64,000 nucleotides of DNA. It comes from Thermochaetoides thermophila DSM 1495. Its lineage: Eukaryota > Ascomycota > Sordariomycetes > Sordariales > Chaetomiaceae. The translations under genes were made by a program, and so were the position numbers. How positions within the stretch are numbered: the stretch's first letter is position 1; each line of letters starts with the position of its first letter. This document shows, in pieces, positions 22,901 to 33,195 of the stretch. The notes below the pieces were generated by a model. The model did no database searches and was not told the DNA's origin. It saw only the letters and a program-made list of their open reading frames with translations. The stretch is from NCBI RefSeq assembly GCF_000221225.1, contig NW_006383032.1, positions 4,323,213-4,387,212 on the forward strand, given 5' to 3'.

Positions 22901-23277
22901 TTGCAAGACAGATTAGTATCTCCCGCCAACAAAGAAAGTTGCTCCCTGTCCTAAGACAAGTCAACGGCCCGCCGGCAGGCAGTAAAAGAATCCTCTTGGG
23001 GGAGGGGACGATTAAGCGGAGTGCCACCGTCGCTGGGAGCGGCACCGCAAGGTCGAAGATGCCTCAAGTTCCGCCGGGGCCGCAGAGACGGGGGTCGGAG
23101 GGAGATGAAAAAGGCAAAGGGAACGAGAGCTGGGATGAGGGAGGGGATGAGGGGGATGGGAAGGAGGAGATTACCATTGGGGTGATTAAAGGGAGGTCGA
23201 CGCCGGTGACGGTATTGGCTCCTCCGCCGGGGATGGATGTTAGGAGGAGTGAGAGGGTTGTTTTGGATGTTGCTTGA
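19918..23277 (+). CDS. Large disordered Ser/Pro-rich protein, unknown function
   Basis: A single exon of 1,119 residues if it starts at the first in-frame ATG (19918). I do not recognise a known family. Almost all of it is low-complexity: Ser/Thr/Pro/Gln-rich with acidic patches. Notable parts are PAVVFFPGGKNPYLDRPLP near residue 155, many short SP/TP sites, a basic stretch QKRKLFSGWFGRKGEKEKKE near 450, and a more ordered IPDVRLERYSVMFSGVL near 565. Predicted helices are ALEKLKRIETRIVMEEEMK (about 620) and ERAEWLERIREQQMQAERQ (about 725). An Ala-rich helix ending ISISRQQRKLLPVLRQ lies near 1010. The composition suggests a phosphorylated scaffold or regulator. The start is uncertain because an out-of-frame ATG in better context lies 7 nt upstream. 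Confidence 0.75.
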   Translation: MRLDSLALGTTGLWGSPAEDSGSGSAGVKVEVLDGVGVAAQAAARGAQAPVNSESDAAEEVDDKDDQGSQGDQGQGSVSDRALRPNNASFHQEKLPTRTTKTAATGASKASRQPRQPSRNQNEVNPSQKASRGAGSGKRAPPRLTPWSLPQNADIPPPAVVFFPGGKNPYLDRPLPAPPSGVGSSVGIAGSTLPLTSSSSSLSSTSTSISSSIVTKPTNNTPKPDDISTPDASHTIPTTTSTMPLTSNPSRSRTVLPERPSTSHGPGSSRSGSSSSFGSNRSNHLNNKRISRDDMALMGLTRPNAPFMSGSSGKPTGMLTPELSPQRTTTVTRTFSPAPMVARVQTPESVTSGEIPIGMALGSPARDAPIWTGSGLGSLNGSSTLLPHQGWKGQTETVITSGYSPSKEKEREKGRLLRTPTPDGGKQSEQTQQQQQSQSQGLQRNKTQKRKLFSGWFGRKGEKEKKEQEIDKQSDPLKSNAIIESRPPARSNTIVSRSNTISSRKAPKHKPIIISKPEPQMLAPDPASTLREPPRLVPQRSFEDRWPTPSTTTTSTGGLFLDVEIPDVRLERYSVMFSGVLNRDKSSQESQQQSQQQEQQQQPSLLERRQIALEKLKRIETRIVMEEEMKARMRERRATSPQPMKSPAFVLFPPSPTAKGNTDSMGGSMPGGLAPPPQKGLKRSNTSPALLSPSRANFENNEHNGEEKRKRNIPQASPRTMERAEWLERIREQQMQAERQAMHARTKSQSTTASNASRAPTTVYFYPNESSLILDSSDSDTGSESETEKASDDETDQIASTTLRPTPPTAATAGRTTPVPNMSRKLPFYPPPPPEPQWQMVTPPSMSGLGSTTSPSSSSSSSSPESTTTTATTISPGSQKPNDKPGRERSLSPSSSTSPLTTTPPSPGTMAIPMAITTDIPVPAPTTLSRNPSNTNLNLVHKPSVSTLNNGRKPSLDLDGDLSDSDPLLNPSTRDPRISVDEEDAALKAAVEISIARQISISRQQRKLLPVLRQVNGPPAGSKRILLGEGTIKRSATVAGSGTARSKMPQVPPGPQRRGSEGDEKGKGNESWDEGGDEGDGKEEITIGVIKGRSTPVTVLAPPPGMDVRRSERVVLDVA

Positions 23278-23701
23278 CCTGATGAACTTTTTTTTTTTGT
23301 TCGTTTGGTTCTTACTATCATTTTGACCCTCTTTCAGTTGGTTTTTCCCTTCTTGTGGAAGGGGAGTTGTTTTCTTGCTGTCTGCGACAGCTTTATTTGC
23401 AAATGGGTTGATTTCGACGGCACGGCGTTTGGAGCAAAACTTTCCTGCCTTGACGGCTGATTTGTTTCATTTGTACATTGACATTGGCACTACTTATTTA
23501 CTTAGAGATACCTCGGGACTGGTCAAGAGCTTGAAGAACGGGCCATTTTTAATGGGATTTTTAAAACGATGGCCGGCCCATGTACATAGCAATGTTCAGG
23601 TATACATATTCGATTCTTATATTTGTCATATCCGCATCCCTATCCATAATCCTATTTTTGTCTATTCTCTGGGTCATCCCAACCTGCGAGTAGAAGCTGA
23701 T
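23278..23701. other. Spacer between convergent genes
   Basis: This is 424 nt of AT-richer 3' flank shared by the preceding gene and AFG2, with a T run at 23289-23298. Nothing else is seen. Confidence 0.5.
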
Positions 23702-26047
23702 TTAAAACTTCCTAAACTGCTTCTCCCACTCCTCGAATCCCCTTATCATCTCCTTCGTAATCTGCCTCTTCTGGTTCCTCACTGCCCTTTCCAGATCCTC
23801 CATCGTCACCAGCGGCTCGCCACCCGCAATATACCGATCATACGCCGCCACACCCGCCGCTGCGCAAATACCCTTGATCTCGGCGCCCGAATACCCCTCC
23901 GTTTCCCTGGCCAACTTGTCGATATCCACATCTGGATGCCAGCTCTTCCTCGCAGCAGCGACTTTCTGGAAGATGGCCTTCCTTGCTGCCTCGTCAGGAG
24001 GAGAGACATATATCAGCTCGTCGAAGCGCCCCGGACGGAGCAGCGCTGGATCCAATGCCTGAGGCCGGTTGGTAGCTGCAAGAACGACCACCCCATGTAG
24101 CGTCTCAAACCCATCCATCTCATTCAATAACGTGGTCAACACATTCACCCCATGATGGCTGCCCCCTGAAGAAGAACTACTGGAATGGCCCCCTCCATGT
24201 CCAAACCCAGCCCTCTGGCCGGCTATGCTGTCGATCTCATCAAAAAAAATCATACTCGGCGCGACCTCTCTCGCCCTGCGGAACAACCGTCTTACCGCCC
24301 TCTCCGACTCACCCACATACATGTTGAGTAGTTCGGCCCCCTTCACAGCAAAAAAGTTCAACCCCGACTCCGTCGCCATCGCCTGCGCGGCCATGGTCTT
24401 GGAACAGCCCGGCGGGCCGTAGAGCAAGAATCCCTTTGGTGGGCGGTCGAAGTAGCGGGAAAGGACCTCGGGCGGTTCTGTGGATAAGCGGACTGCGCGA
24501 CGCAGGGAGGTTTTGACCGTTTCTTGCCCGCCAATGTCGTCCCAGCGGATGGGTGGCGGTTTGAGGTTGATGTCGTGCATGGCAGAGGGGCGGATCAAGC
24601 GCAGGGCGGTGTGGTAGTCGGAGGGGAGGAGGTAGAGAGGTTTGGTTGCGGCGGGAGATGAGATTGCTGGGGCGGGCTCGTCTTCTTCGCCTTCGCCTGG
24701 GGGAGGAGTGAGCAGGCGATTTGGTGTCGAGCTGGATGATTTGAGCTCTTTGCGGTAACGCACACGGCCGATTAGCTCAGCCTCGTGGACCAGGCGACAC
24801 AGGTCTTTGCCATTGTAGGCGTGTGTGCGCTCGCTCAGGTGACGGAGAAGTTCCTGCTCGTGGTCTGGGTGCACGGCCAGGCCGAGTGATGCGAGAATTT
24901 CCTTCCTGCCCTCGACGTCTGGCAGGGGAAGGTAGATCTCGCAGGTGAAGCGACCTGGGTCCTTTAGTTCTTCGGGCACGTCGGTCGTGTAGTCTAGACA
25001 GGTGGCGATAACCACGACTTGGGGCAGCTCTCCCGTTGTGGCAGCATGCGCAGACAGGGAGTCCAGGGCTTCACAGAGGGCGAGGATCACGGCGGCCCGG
25101 TTGTTCCTGTCCTTGTCGATCAACCTCTCCAGCTGATCCAGCAGTACGATGCTAGGCTGCTGCATCTGGGCACGCTGGAAGGTCTCCTGGATGTCGGCCA
25201 GCTTGTCCTTGAAGTGAATGCGGAAGACTGTACCCCAGCCCGTAGCAGCTATCTGGTCCAGCAGCATCGTCTTACCGGTGCCATGCCCACCATGGATCAC
25301 AATCCCCCGGTAAGCTGGCTTCCTGCCAACCTGGAATCCATCCGTAAAGCAGGCCAGCAGGTCATTCAACCTGCTAATCGGCTCATCCAACCCCCTAATA
25401 CCTGTCACCTCCAACTTCCCACCAGCCATTCCCGTGCTCTGAACAGCTCCGGGCCCGCTCGTCGCAACCCTCACAACAGTCTTCTTATCCAAATACCTCG
25501 CATTCCCCGTCGCCCTCCCATTAACGCTCGCCACAACCCACGACCTCTCCGGGCCCCTCAAAAATAAGTTCTTGAACACCAAACCCGCATACACATGCTC
25601 AACCTGGCTCAACCTCCCCGCCAAGAAAAACTCCCATCCCGGAATCTCATCCGGCGCCAATGACTCCGGCTCAGTTCCATCCTGTCCCGGCAACTGCTCC
25701 AACACAACCTGCTCCGCATCTGGCAGCGTCCCACCAATTGACGTGATGCGCACAGTCTCGCCTATCTTGAAGCCGCATGCATCACGGAAGGCATCGTACA
25801 TTTGCGTGGCGGTCTTGTCCAAGCGTTCGGGGGCCTTCCAGAGGGTGGCTTCGTGCCGGGAGGGGGGCTCCTCGGGGTTGGACGAAACACGTTCAACGCA
25901 GACCGGACGGCCGCCATCTTTGCTGCCGGTTAGTTCGATAAGGGCTTCTTCGTTGACGTAAATGCGGGAGGGCTGGCGTTTGGAGAGGCGGCGGTCGGCG
26001 TCTGTGTTGACGTGGAGTTTGCGGACGCGGAAGTCGAGGGACTTCAT
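23702..26047 (-). CDS. AFG2: AAA ATPase, Afg2/Drg1 type
   Basis: A single exon of 781 residues, a normal length for Afg2. After an N-terminal domain of about 265 residues come two AAA modules. D1 has Walker A HGGHGTGKT but a Walker B region reading IVLLDQLERL, so Gln replaces the catalytic Glu; the usual paired arginines before PGRF are also absent (ELKDPGRF). D2 is complete: Walker A GPPGCSKT, pore-loop MYVGESER, Walker B MIFFDEIDSIAG, sensor AATNRP, and ALLRPGRFD. A His/Gly/Ser-rich insert follows Walker B in D2. In yeast Afg2/Drg1 releases Rlp24 from cytoplasmic pre-60S particles. A CDC48-subfamily relative is the alternative assignment, but the D2 sequence and overall size favour Afg2. 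The divergent neighbour starts 549 nt away. Confidence 0.82.
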   Translation of the reverse strand: MKSLDFRVRKLHVNTDADRRLSKRQPSRIYVNEEALIELTGSKDGGRPVCVERVSSNPEEPPSRHEATLWKAPERLDKTATQMYDAFRDACGFKIGETVRITSIGGTLPDAEQVVLEQLPGQDGTEPESLAPDEIPGWEFFLAGRLSQVEHVYAGLVFKNLFLRGPERSWVVASVNGRATGNARYLDKKTVVRVATSGPGAVQSTGMAGGKLEVTGIRGLDEPISRLNDLLACFTDGFQVGRKPAYRGIVIHGGHGTGKTMLLDQIAATGWGTVFRIHFKDKLADIQETFQRAQMQQPSIVLLDQLERLIDKDRNNRAAVILALCEALDSLSAHAATTGELPQVVVIATCLDYTTDVPEELKDPGRFTCEIYLPLPDVEGRKEILASLGLAVHPDHEQELLRHLSERTHAYNGKDLCRLVHEAELIGRVRYRKELKSSSSTPNRLLTPPPGEGEEDEPAPAISSPAATKPLYLLPSDYHTALRLIRPSAMHDINLKPPPIRWDDIGGQETVKTSLRRAVRLSTEPPEVLSRYFDRPPKGFLLYGPPGCSKTMAAQAMATESGLNFFAVKGAELLNMYVGESERAVRRLFRRAREVAPSMIFFDEIDSIAGQRAGFGHGGGHSSSSSSGGSHHGVNVLTTLLNEMDGFETLHGVVVLAATNRPQALDPALLRPGRFDELIYVSPPDEAARKAIFQKVAAARKSWHPDVDIDKLARETEGYSGAEIKGICAAAGVAAYDRYIAGGEPLVTMEDLERAVRNQKRQITKEMIRGFEEWEKQFRKF

Positions 26048-26596
26048 TTTGGTGAAAGAGGATGGGGATGGTGATGGTGATGTTATTGTTTGTTAGGATT
26101 GTCCATCAGATAGCAGTAAAATGTACTATTGTGTCCCTCAAGTTAAGTCTTCGAGGTGTACGATTAAATTTCCCAACTCAGGGGCTGAGGGTTGGAAAAC
26201 AGTTTTGAGAGATGAGGGGTGAAACTGGAATCAGAAACTAAAAATCATGGTGGGGTGAATCTCGTTTAAGGTTCTGCTTTTGTAAATTACGGTAACACGA
26301 TGTAAGCCCAGAAGGACGGATCCACAACATCTCAGTTATAGTCGAGTATCTTGTTAGCATTGGGCGTCTCTGAAAAGAATTGGAACAATTTGATCTATTC
26401 GATTCGAAGTACTTATAATTCTAGAGGTGTTAACTTCTATGCTTTGCTGAAAATGAGCCGCTGCTATCTGCCAGGGGCAAATGCATGGTCGTATCTCTCG
26501 TATTGTAATAACCTGACAATTTCATCTCCAGTTCCATTAACAACCAAACACTCATCTTCACTCATCCAACATCAACGACACAACACAATCGCCAAC
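26048..26596. promoter_or_regulatory. Bidirectional promoter region, AFG2 and a mitochondrial protein gene
   Basis: The two divergent start codons are 549 nt apart. There are GATGGTGATG repeats next to the AFG2 ATG, and the rest is AT-richer than the genes. No third gene or clear regulatory box is visible. Confidence 0.45.
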
Positions 26597-28348
26597 ATGA
26601 GCTGCCCGCGCCTCGGCTGGCGTCTCGCGCGCCAATTGAGATGTCATGAAGCATGCTTAACAGGGCTTGAATCATCGAGACAATTCTCGACGACCGCGTT
26701 GCGTCTCTCGAAATCTTCAGACCCAGAGACTTCATCTTCATCTTCATCTTCGTCTTCGTCCTCATCATCCTCCCCTGACTCTCCCGACTCCTCACAACCC
26801 GAAAAACCCAAATCCCTTTTTCAAATTCTCTTTGAAGAAGCCTCGCTCGATCTACACAGGCCAACACGCCCCCGGCGAACAGCGCCCCGAGCGCCCAAGC
26901 CGCCCCCTCCACCAACTATTCGCCAACCCTTTCCCTCCGAACCGTCCCCAGATGAGCAAGACCCCTCGAAGATGACGACGCTGGGCGAGGAACTCGTCAA
27001 TTGGTTCACCGAGATTGATCCCGATCTCCGACATGCGGAACGCTCAGCTCAGGACTTCACTGAGGGAGGGAAGACAGTGCTTGTGATTAACAGCGTGTCA
27101 AGGTCGCTGGTTGAGTCGGATTTTTATAGGCTCTCACCACAGGGCCAGCATATGGATGGCTGGACGAGCGGTCTTACGAAGGGTATGTCTTTCTCACATT
27201 ATGACCGTATCTAATCCTAGCTGACAAATCAACCAGTCATCCAATCCCACTCGCCCTTCACCCGCGAGCCCCGAGGCCAGTACTTCCTCTTCTTCGACAC
27301 GCGCGGCGCAGCTCAAGCCTACGCCGACGAACTCACCCGTCGCTGTCGCCAAGCACGCCGATCCCTCGAACCAAAAGCTTGGCCCGATTTCGACTTCAGC
27401 GGCGATGTCGCGCCCTCCGACGCCTCGTCTGACCCGTCCGAAAACATCTTTACTCTCCTCCCTCCCACCGCACCCCTCGACTTCGTCATTCTCTCCCCCG
27501 AAGAACTCATCTCCTACATCAACGAGGCCAAACGTAATTCCTATCCAGGCCGCCCCCCTGATGAGCAGGACCCCGAGCAGCAGGAGCAATGCCAACGGCA
27601 GCACTCTGTGCCCAAACTACCCCCCAACGCACCTCTCTACCTTCAAGAACAAGCCGAACAACGCCTGCTTCTTCCAGAAACCCTCGCCCAAGTCGCCTCC
27701 GTCCCCGACCTAGTGACGAACCACCTCCGCTCAGTAATCACGCCCCCCTCCGAGCCAGCCGGCTCAGCCGTAACCCAAAAGCAATGGCTCCCTCCCGGTC
27801 ATCGGGTGCTCGTCAAACTGACGGGGAGCAAACTCTCCCTTTCAGCGATGTACGAAGCGATTGCTGCAGACGGTAAAGAGCGTAACCTGCCGTGGAGGCT
27901 GATCAAACGGCAGGGGCCGAAATGGAACGTCATTTGGCCCGTGCAGGGCCTTAGAGCGGGTAGTTCGCCGATGGCTGTGCGGGGTGAGAGCGCCGCCGAG
28001 GCGCGCGCTCTCGCGCGAGGGAAATGGAAGCCTGATCCGGCTACCATCCCAGACAGCGAAATAGAAGACCTGCCTCCGCTTCCGGATCCGGTAGAGGGGG
28101 AGCCCGTCAACTGGGAGGCTATCAAGGAGCGGGAGAGGAGGAAGCTGGAGAGGGCGAAGCAAATTGCGAAGGAGAAGGCGGAGTGGTGGAGGCAGGAGCG
28201 GGCGCAGAGGACCGCGTTTTCAAAGTTTGTATTGTCATTTGAGGATGGCGCGGAGGCGAGGAGGTTTGCGAGGTGTTGGAATGGGAGGGAGTTGTGGGAT
28301 GAACGGACGGAGAGGGTCGTGAGGGTCGAAGCGGTGGCTTTGTGGTAG
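26597..28348 (+). CDS. Predicted mitochondrial protein, unknown function
   Basis: Model: join(26597..27182,27237..28348), 565 residues, with one 54-nt intron (GTATGT donor, phase 1). The N-terminus is Arg-rich without acids for about 30 residues and contains RQFSTTALRLSK, a good mitochondrial presequence and processing region. A run of 13-14 serines follows. Residues about 125-200 are ordered (TTLGEELVNWFTEIDPDL, TVLVINSVSRSLVESDFYRL). The second exon opens with a segment, SPFTREPRGQYFLFFDTRG, whose alternation of aromatic and hydrophobic residues resembles an RRM-like fold. The C-terminal third has a Lys/Arg/Glu helix (REREERKLERAK-like composition) and ends FEDGAEARRFARCWNGREL, again RRM-like. 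The overall look is that of a mitochondrial RNA- or ribosome-associated factor, but this is inference. Confidence 0.75.
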
Positions 28349-29470
28349 TGTGATGGGTGTATCATCCTTGTCTGTATATATGTCTATAGTATGTTGGACG
28401 GTTTGGATAAACATGGGTTGTTTAAGTTATTGATATATATGACAATACTAGCTGTACGAAAAAAAAATAACATTAAGCCATTTACGGTAGAGGGGAATGA
28501 CATGACTACGAACCTCCTGAAGCATGTGTCCAATGTTAAAAAAAAGGTGTTATCGCTAAGCAAAAGCTTGAAGTTTGGGAAACAACTTTGTATGATCTTT
28601 GAATTTATTTCATATCCCAAATTTCTAGCTAGTTATCAACCTTTCATAGCGATAAGAGTTGATTCGGTACACAGTTTGAAGGATCGTTGTTTACCCTCCT
28701 AGGGACAAACACAAAAGGTATCATCGTAGTCTGGAGAGGTTCGGGGGTATAAGGTCGTTTTCTATTTCCGGATGGGACTTCCTCTAATAGCAGCACGTTG
28801 CTTTGCTCCTCACACGGAGTCCGAATGTGATCTCAGAGCTTTTTGATCAAACCTTAGATCTCTTTAGATATATTTTCTGTATATTCTAAAGCATCGCATT
28901 CACAGCTTGATTCTCCCCTTGAAGAAGGCGCCAAGGTCGATGACAAGGACGAGTCTATCAACCCAACCCGCCTGATGTTATCGCGGGGCAAGGCTGCCCC
29001 ACCATCACCGAGATCAAGTCCCGTCCACCAATCAGAAAACCCCAAGGACACCCCGCAGCATGGCGCACGAGCCACCACAGCCCACTTTCCTGGCCCAATT
29101 TCTGTGGCCCATGCTTTTGCTGAAAATATCCGTGGTGGGTGTACTGCGGGCCTGATGATGACTGTTCTTTGAGCTCACACTGGACTCACCTTTCTTCCGA
29201 CCCAACGATTCCCACCCGCAGCCAGGACCCAGGCGTCCCCGATTTGCCCACTTAGTCTTGTGTGTGTGTCTCGTCGCTGACGACCGACGGCATAACCTTT
29301 TGCGCCCATTCCCGAAGTTTTCAACACCTTTACCCCGATCATCGCCCCCGCTGGTGTGCACTCCCCTCAAACAGTCAACTCGACTCGAAAAAAAAAAGTA
29401 GACCCCCGCCAAAGGCTTCCTATCTCAATCGCTAGCCCCGCCTGGGAAAAAAAAGGCACCCGACGTCAAG
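28349..29470. other. Spacer with the eIF2alpha promoter region
   Basis: About 1.1 kb. The left part (28370-28700) is AT-rich. The right part has a CCAAT at 29028-29032 (CACCAATCAG) about 440 nt before the eIF2alpha ATG, and A runs near 29388 and 29447. No gene is supported. Confidence 0.45.
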
Positions 29471-30706
29471 ATGTCGTTCACAAACTGCCGGTTTTACGAA
29501 GAAAAATACCCCGAGGTTGACTCCTATGTCATGGTCAATGTCAAGCAGGTATGACGATGCTGTTATCACCACCGTCCTGCTTGAGTTTTACCTACCGGCG
29601 CCGATGAGAATATCGAACTTGTTCCTTCTTCTCCTCCCCTGCTCCGAGACTGACCACCGGCGATGGCTTGTTACTACATTAGATCGCCGACATGGGAGCC
29701 TACGTCAAGCTCCTCGAGTATGATAACATCGACGGCATGATTCTGCTTTCCGAGCTGTCCAGGCGACGCATCCGCTCTATCCAGAAGCTTATTCGCGTTG
29801 GCCGCAACGAGGTCGTCGTCGTGCTGCGTGTCGACAAGGAGAAGGGTGCGTGGAAACATGAGTACCAGTTAGGACGGGATGAGTGTGGCGATGCTAAGAC
29901 CCGACAGGCTACATCGACCTTTCCAAGCGCAGAGTGTCGCCCGAAGATGTGGTCAAGTGCGAGGAGCGGTACAACAAGTCTAAGATTGTCCACTCCATCA
30001 TGCGCCACGTCGCCGAGAAGACCCAGACCCCGATCGAGCGCCTCTATGAGACAATAGGGTGGCCGCTCAACCGGAAATATGGCCACTCGCTCGACGCCTT
30101 CAAGCTGTCAATAACGTATGTCAATGTGCTGGAGGGACGTTAAAAGAGGAGACGCTGACTTACGCAGCAACCCCGACGTCTGGGAGGGCATTGAGTTCCC
30201 GAGCGAGGCGGTCGAGCAAGAGCTCAAGGGCTACATTGGCAAGCGCCTGACGCCCCAACCCACCAAGGTGCGCGCCGACATCGAGGTCACTTGCTTCGGA
30301 TACGACGGTATCGACGCTATTAAGGCCGCTCTGCGTACCGCCGAGGCAAAGAACACCCCCGAGCTGCAGGTCAAGTGCCGTCTGGTTTCTCCCCCTCTCT
30401 ATGTGTAAGTCGCTTCCTGCATCCCAGATAGTGAAAGGCAATCGGTCTGACATTCCCAGTCTCACCAACACTTGCCTGGACAAGAACGCGGGCATTGCGC
30501 GGCTAGAGGAAGCCATTGTCGACATCCGCAAGAGCATCGAGGCGGCCGGCGGGCACCTCGTCGTCAAGATGGAGCCCAAGGCGGTCACCGAGTCGGATGA
30601 TGCCGAGCTGCAGGCGCTCATGGAGAAGCGCGAGCGCGAGAACGCCGAGGTCAGCGGTGACGAGAGCGTCAGCGAGAGCGACGAGAACCTACCGGAGGTT
30701 GTCTAA
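29471..30706 (+). CDS. SUI2: Translation initiation factor eIF2 subunit alpha
   Basis: Model: join(29471..29548,29683..29845,29908..30115,30168..30404,30460..30706), 310 residues. The introns are 134, 62, 52 and 55 nt. The N-terminal S1 domain reads FYEEKYPEVDSYVMVNVKQ and EYDNIDGMILLSELSRRRIR. The regulatory serine of the family (Ser51 in mature numbering) is Ser52 in LSELSRRRIRS, the site phosphorylated by Gcn2-type kinases. The helical domain includes RRVSPEDVVKCEERYNKSK, and the alpha/beta domain includes EVTCFGYDGIDAIKAALR. The acidic C-terminus (about 25 residues rich in Glu, Asp and Ser) is usual. The protein delivers Met-tRNAi to the 40S subunit as part of eIF2, and phosphorylation blocks eIF2B. 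All five exons are in frame with GT-AG boundaries. Confidence 0.97.
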
Positions 30707-31345
30707 GGGCATTGTTAAAGGCTCAAAAGGAGTGGTTGGTTGGTGTGTTTTCCTCTGCGAAATCTTAATCTCATCAAAGATTGGGAGAGGCAATGCATGC
30801 ATATATGCATGCATGCATCTTGCAGATCGGCAAGCAAGAGAAGAAGAAGAAGAGAATGCGTGTGTAATTCAGGGCAGAGGCGACCATATGGCGACAGATA
30901 GCGCGGACATGGTCATCATCACGATCAAGAAGATGGTATGGCTGGCGTCTGGGGGATCACAAAAAGGCTTTCCAGAGATGATAGACATTGGTAGCCATCC
31001 GAGAAACATAGCGGTCAAGAAAAACGAATTGAGATGAAAGTGAAGGGTGAGAAACGATGAGTTGGTCGTAGAGGTGTCCATTGAGTTTGATGAGTCAGCC
31101 ACGGATTGGACCCTGAGTATGCAGCTATCGGGGCAAGTATCGCATTAACCCGCGTCTTGGCGGCATCTCTGCTTGGATGACGGAGTCCATCAAACGCAAC
31201 TCCAGCTTTCGTCTCACTCTCCATTGTTTGTCTTGACGGCCAACACACCCATGCCCATGGAACCAGCAGCCGGTCTGTGCGGTAGATAGCACGCACGTAC
31301 ATTCACACATAAAACGGCACCAAGTCAAGCTAGACAAATGCCGCA
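30707..31345. other. Spacer between eIF2alpha and IMP2
   Basis: This holds the 3' flank of eIF2alpha with a 22-nt perfect palindrome, and the IMP2 promoter. The open frame that overlaps the eIF2alpha end has no support as a gene. Confidence 0.5.
30793..30814. repeat. Perfect 22-nt palindrome (ATGC-rich)
   Basis: Bases 30793-30814 read identically on both strands (TGCATGCA arms around ATAT), with one more GCAT unit on the right. It lies about 90 nt after the eIF2alpha stop, in the probable 3' UTR. Confidence 0.9.
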
Positions 31346-31988
31346 ATGGCGACCGGCGCGGGCGGACTAGGTGGGCGGCTCGGGGGCAGATCGTTTGCCC
31401 GGCAGTTCGCGCATTACCTCATCCGCTATGCGACCTGGATCCCGCCGCTGATCTGGTTCAACACGTACGTCGCCGAGGTGACCTTCATCCGCGGGCCGTC
31501 CATGTATCCTTATTTCAACCCGCAGTACAATGAGAGTCTGAAGAAGGATTTGTGCCTGGTTTGGAAGCTCTATGCCCAGGAGGGGCTGGCGAGGGGAATG
31601 GTTGTTACGTTTAGGTATTTTCCCCCCCTCCTCCTCCCTTTCCTGTTCCTGAGGTTGTTGATTGGGAAGGAGGTGTGAGTGAGCTTACATTGAGTCTAGA
31701 AACCCCTACGACCCGAGGAAAATCACCGTCAAGCGCATCGTGGGCCTGGAGGGTGATGTCGTCCGCACGAGGGCGCCGTACCCTTACGAGTTTGCCACCA
31801 TCCCCGAGGGGCATGTCTGGGTTGAGGGTGACAATGGTGATCGCAGCCAGGACAGTAATCATTATGGTCCTATCTCGGTGCGATTGATCACGGGGAAGGT
31901 CACGCACGTCTTGTCGCCGTTATCGAGAGCTGGACGGGTCAAGTGGTGGGATCACCCCTTAAGGCCTGGGGTGCATCGGAGGAGTTGA
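31346..31988 (+). CDS. IMP2: Mitochondrial inner membrane protease subunit 2
   Basis: Model: join(31346..31614,31700..31988), 185 residues, with an 85-nt intron (phase 2). It belongs to the S26 signal-peptidase family. The N-terminal segment YLIRYATWIPPLIWFNTYV is the membrane anchor. The catalytic serine lies in IRGPSMYPYFNP and the catalytic lysine in ITVKRIVGLEGD. The family motif EGHVWVEGDN follows, then SNHYGPISVRLITGKV. The Imp2 form is favoured over Imp1 by the length of the spacer between the Ser and Lys motifs and by the segment KRIVGLEGDVVRTR. The protease removes sorting signals from proteins such as cytochrome c1 on the intermembrane-space side. The start is the ATG at 31346; an ATG 8 nt upstream is in another frame. 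Confidence 0.92.
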
Positions 31989-33195
31989 GAGAGATGAGGG
32001 TTGGGATTGGAAGCCTCCTGAGATAAGGGTTGAGCGAGGAAGGGCGAGGGGTTGAGTGGTTGGTGATGGAATTGTATGGTGTGCTTATGGTTGTTTGTGT
32101 ATATGATTGAGTGTAATATTGTTTATACGGGCTGGGATTTTGAGGAAAACTACCAAAGGCAACCAATTGATCTATGGTCGTGCTCCAAGAGCTTCGTTGT
32201 GATACAAGATCTCAAACTGCGAGGGGCCCCATCGGCACGTTTGGCGCATCGGCGATACCGATATCAACGTCACGATAGCCCAACCAATTCCATTCCATGC
32301 CCCGAGATAACGATAAGACACGCACAGGCCACATGCCGCGAAAAAAAGAACGATGGAGCCCGGCGAGACCCCAAAGGTAAAACCGCAGTGACCCGCTCAG
32401 ATCGACTCTGAGGGACCCAACCAGTCGGTTTCCGTCTCGAAATTTGTTCGAGCGTCGAAAAGTGGGAAATCGGTTTTGATCGCGCCGCCCTTCCCCCCTC
32501 CGCCAGGACCTTTCAGTACCGTTACGAGTCCTGCTCTTCTCCTAAGCGGGCCCCTGAACCGCGTCCTTGAATAACCGAACGGATACCTGACTTGAGTCCC
32601 CCGTCGGCCCAGACTCCACGAGTCTGTGACTCCCGTCGTTCGCCCGTATCCGCTGAGAGGGAACAAAAACGGAAATACAAACTTTTGAGGCGAAAAAAAA
32701 GTTTACCCGCTTGCCGGGGCGGCGCAATTCTTTCGCTTACACATTCATATACCTACGCTCACGCTCTTGGCCACACCCCGCGGGGGCCGATCCATGCGAG
32801 AGTCTGTGGTGCTTGGCTGTAGGATTCCCGATCCGTAGTCACACCGCTATCAGACAGAAAAGAAAGAAAGAAGAAAAAAAAAAGGTCAAAAGTCAAGGAG
32901 AAGAGGAGAAGGGGAGAAGGCGAAGCAGCTTTGCCCCGAGGTCACAGTCCGGACCGCCCCACGCTCGAGACGGCTGCCTGCCGCGCAGTCGGCCTGTCCT
33001 CTGCACCCCGGCCGCTTCTCGATGATGGACATACCGAGAACCACGCGCTGTTTGTTCCGTCGTCGCCGTTGTTTTCTTCAGTATCGCCACTGCCAATATC
33101 TTTCCGCTTAACGAGCCCAACGAGAGCCATTCTGACAAATCGAGACCGAGACCGAACCGCTACAACGTGTGCTTGTCCGCCGTGGTAATAATAAT
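31989..33195. other. Spacer between IMP2 and the carrier gene
   Basis: About 1.2 kb. The section 32390-32690 is GC-rich and is open in both orientations for 76-89 codons without recognisable motifs. A tract of A/AG runs lies at 32855-32930. I call no gene here. Confidence 0.4.
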
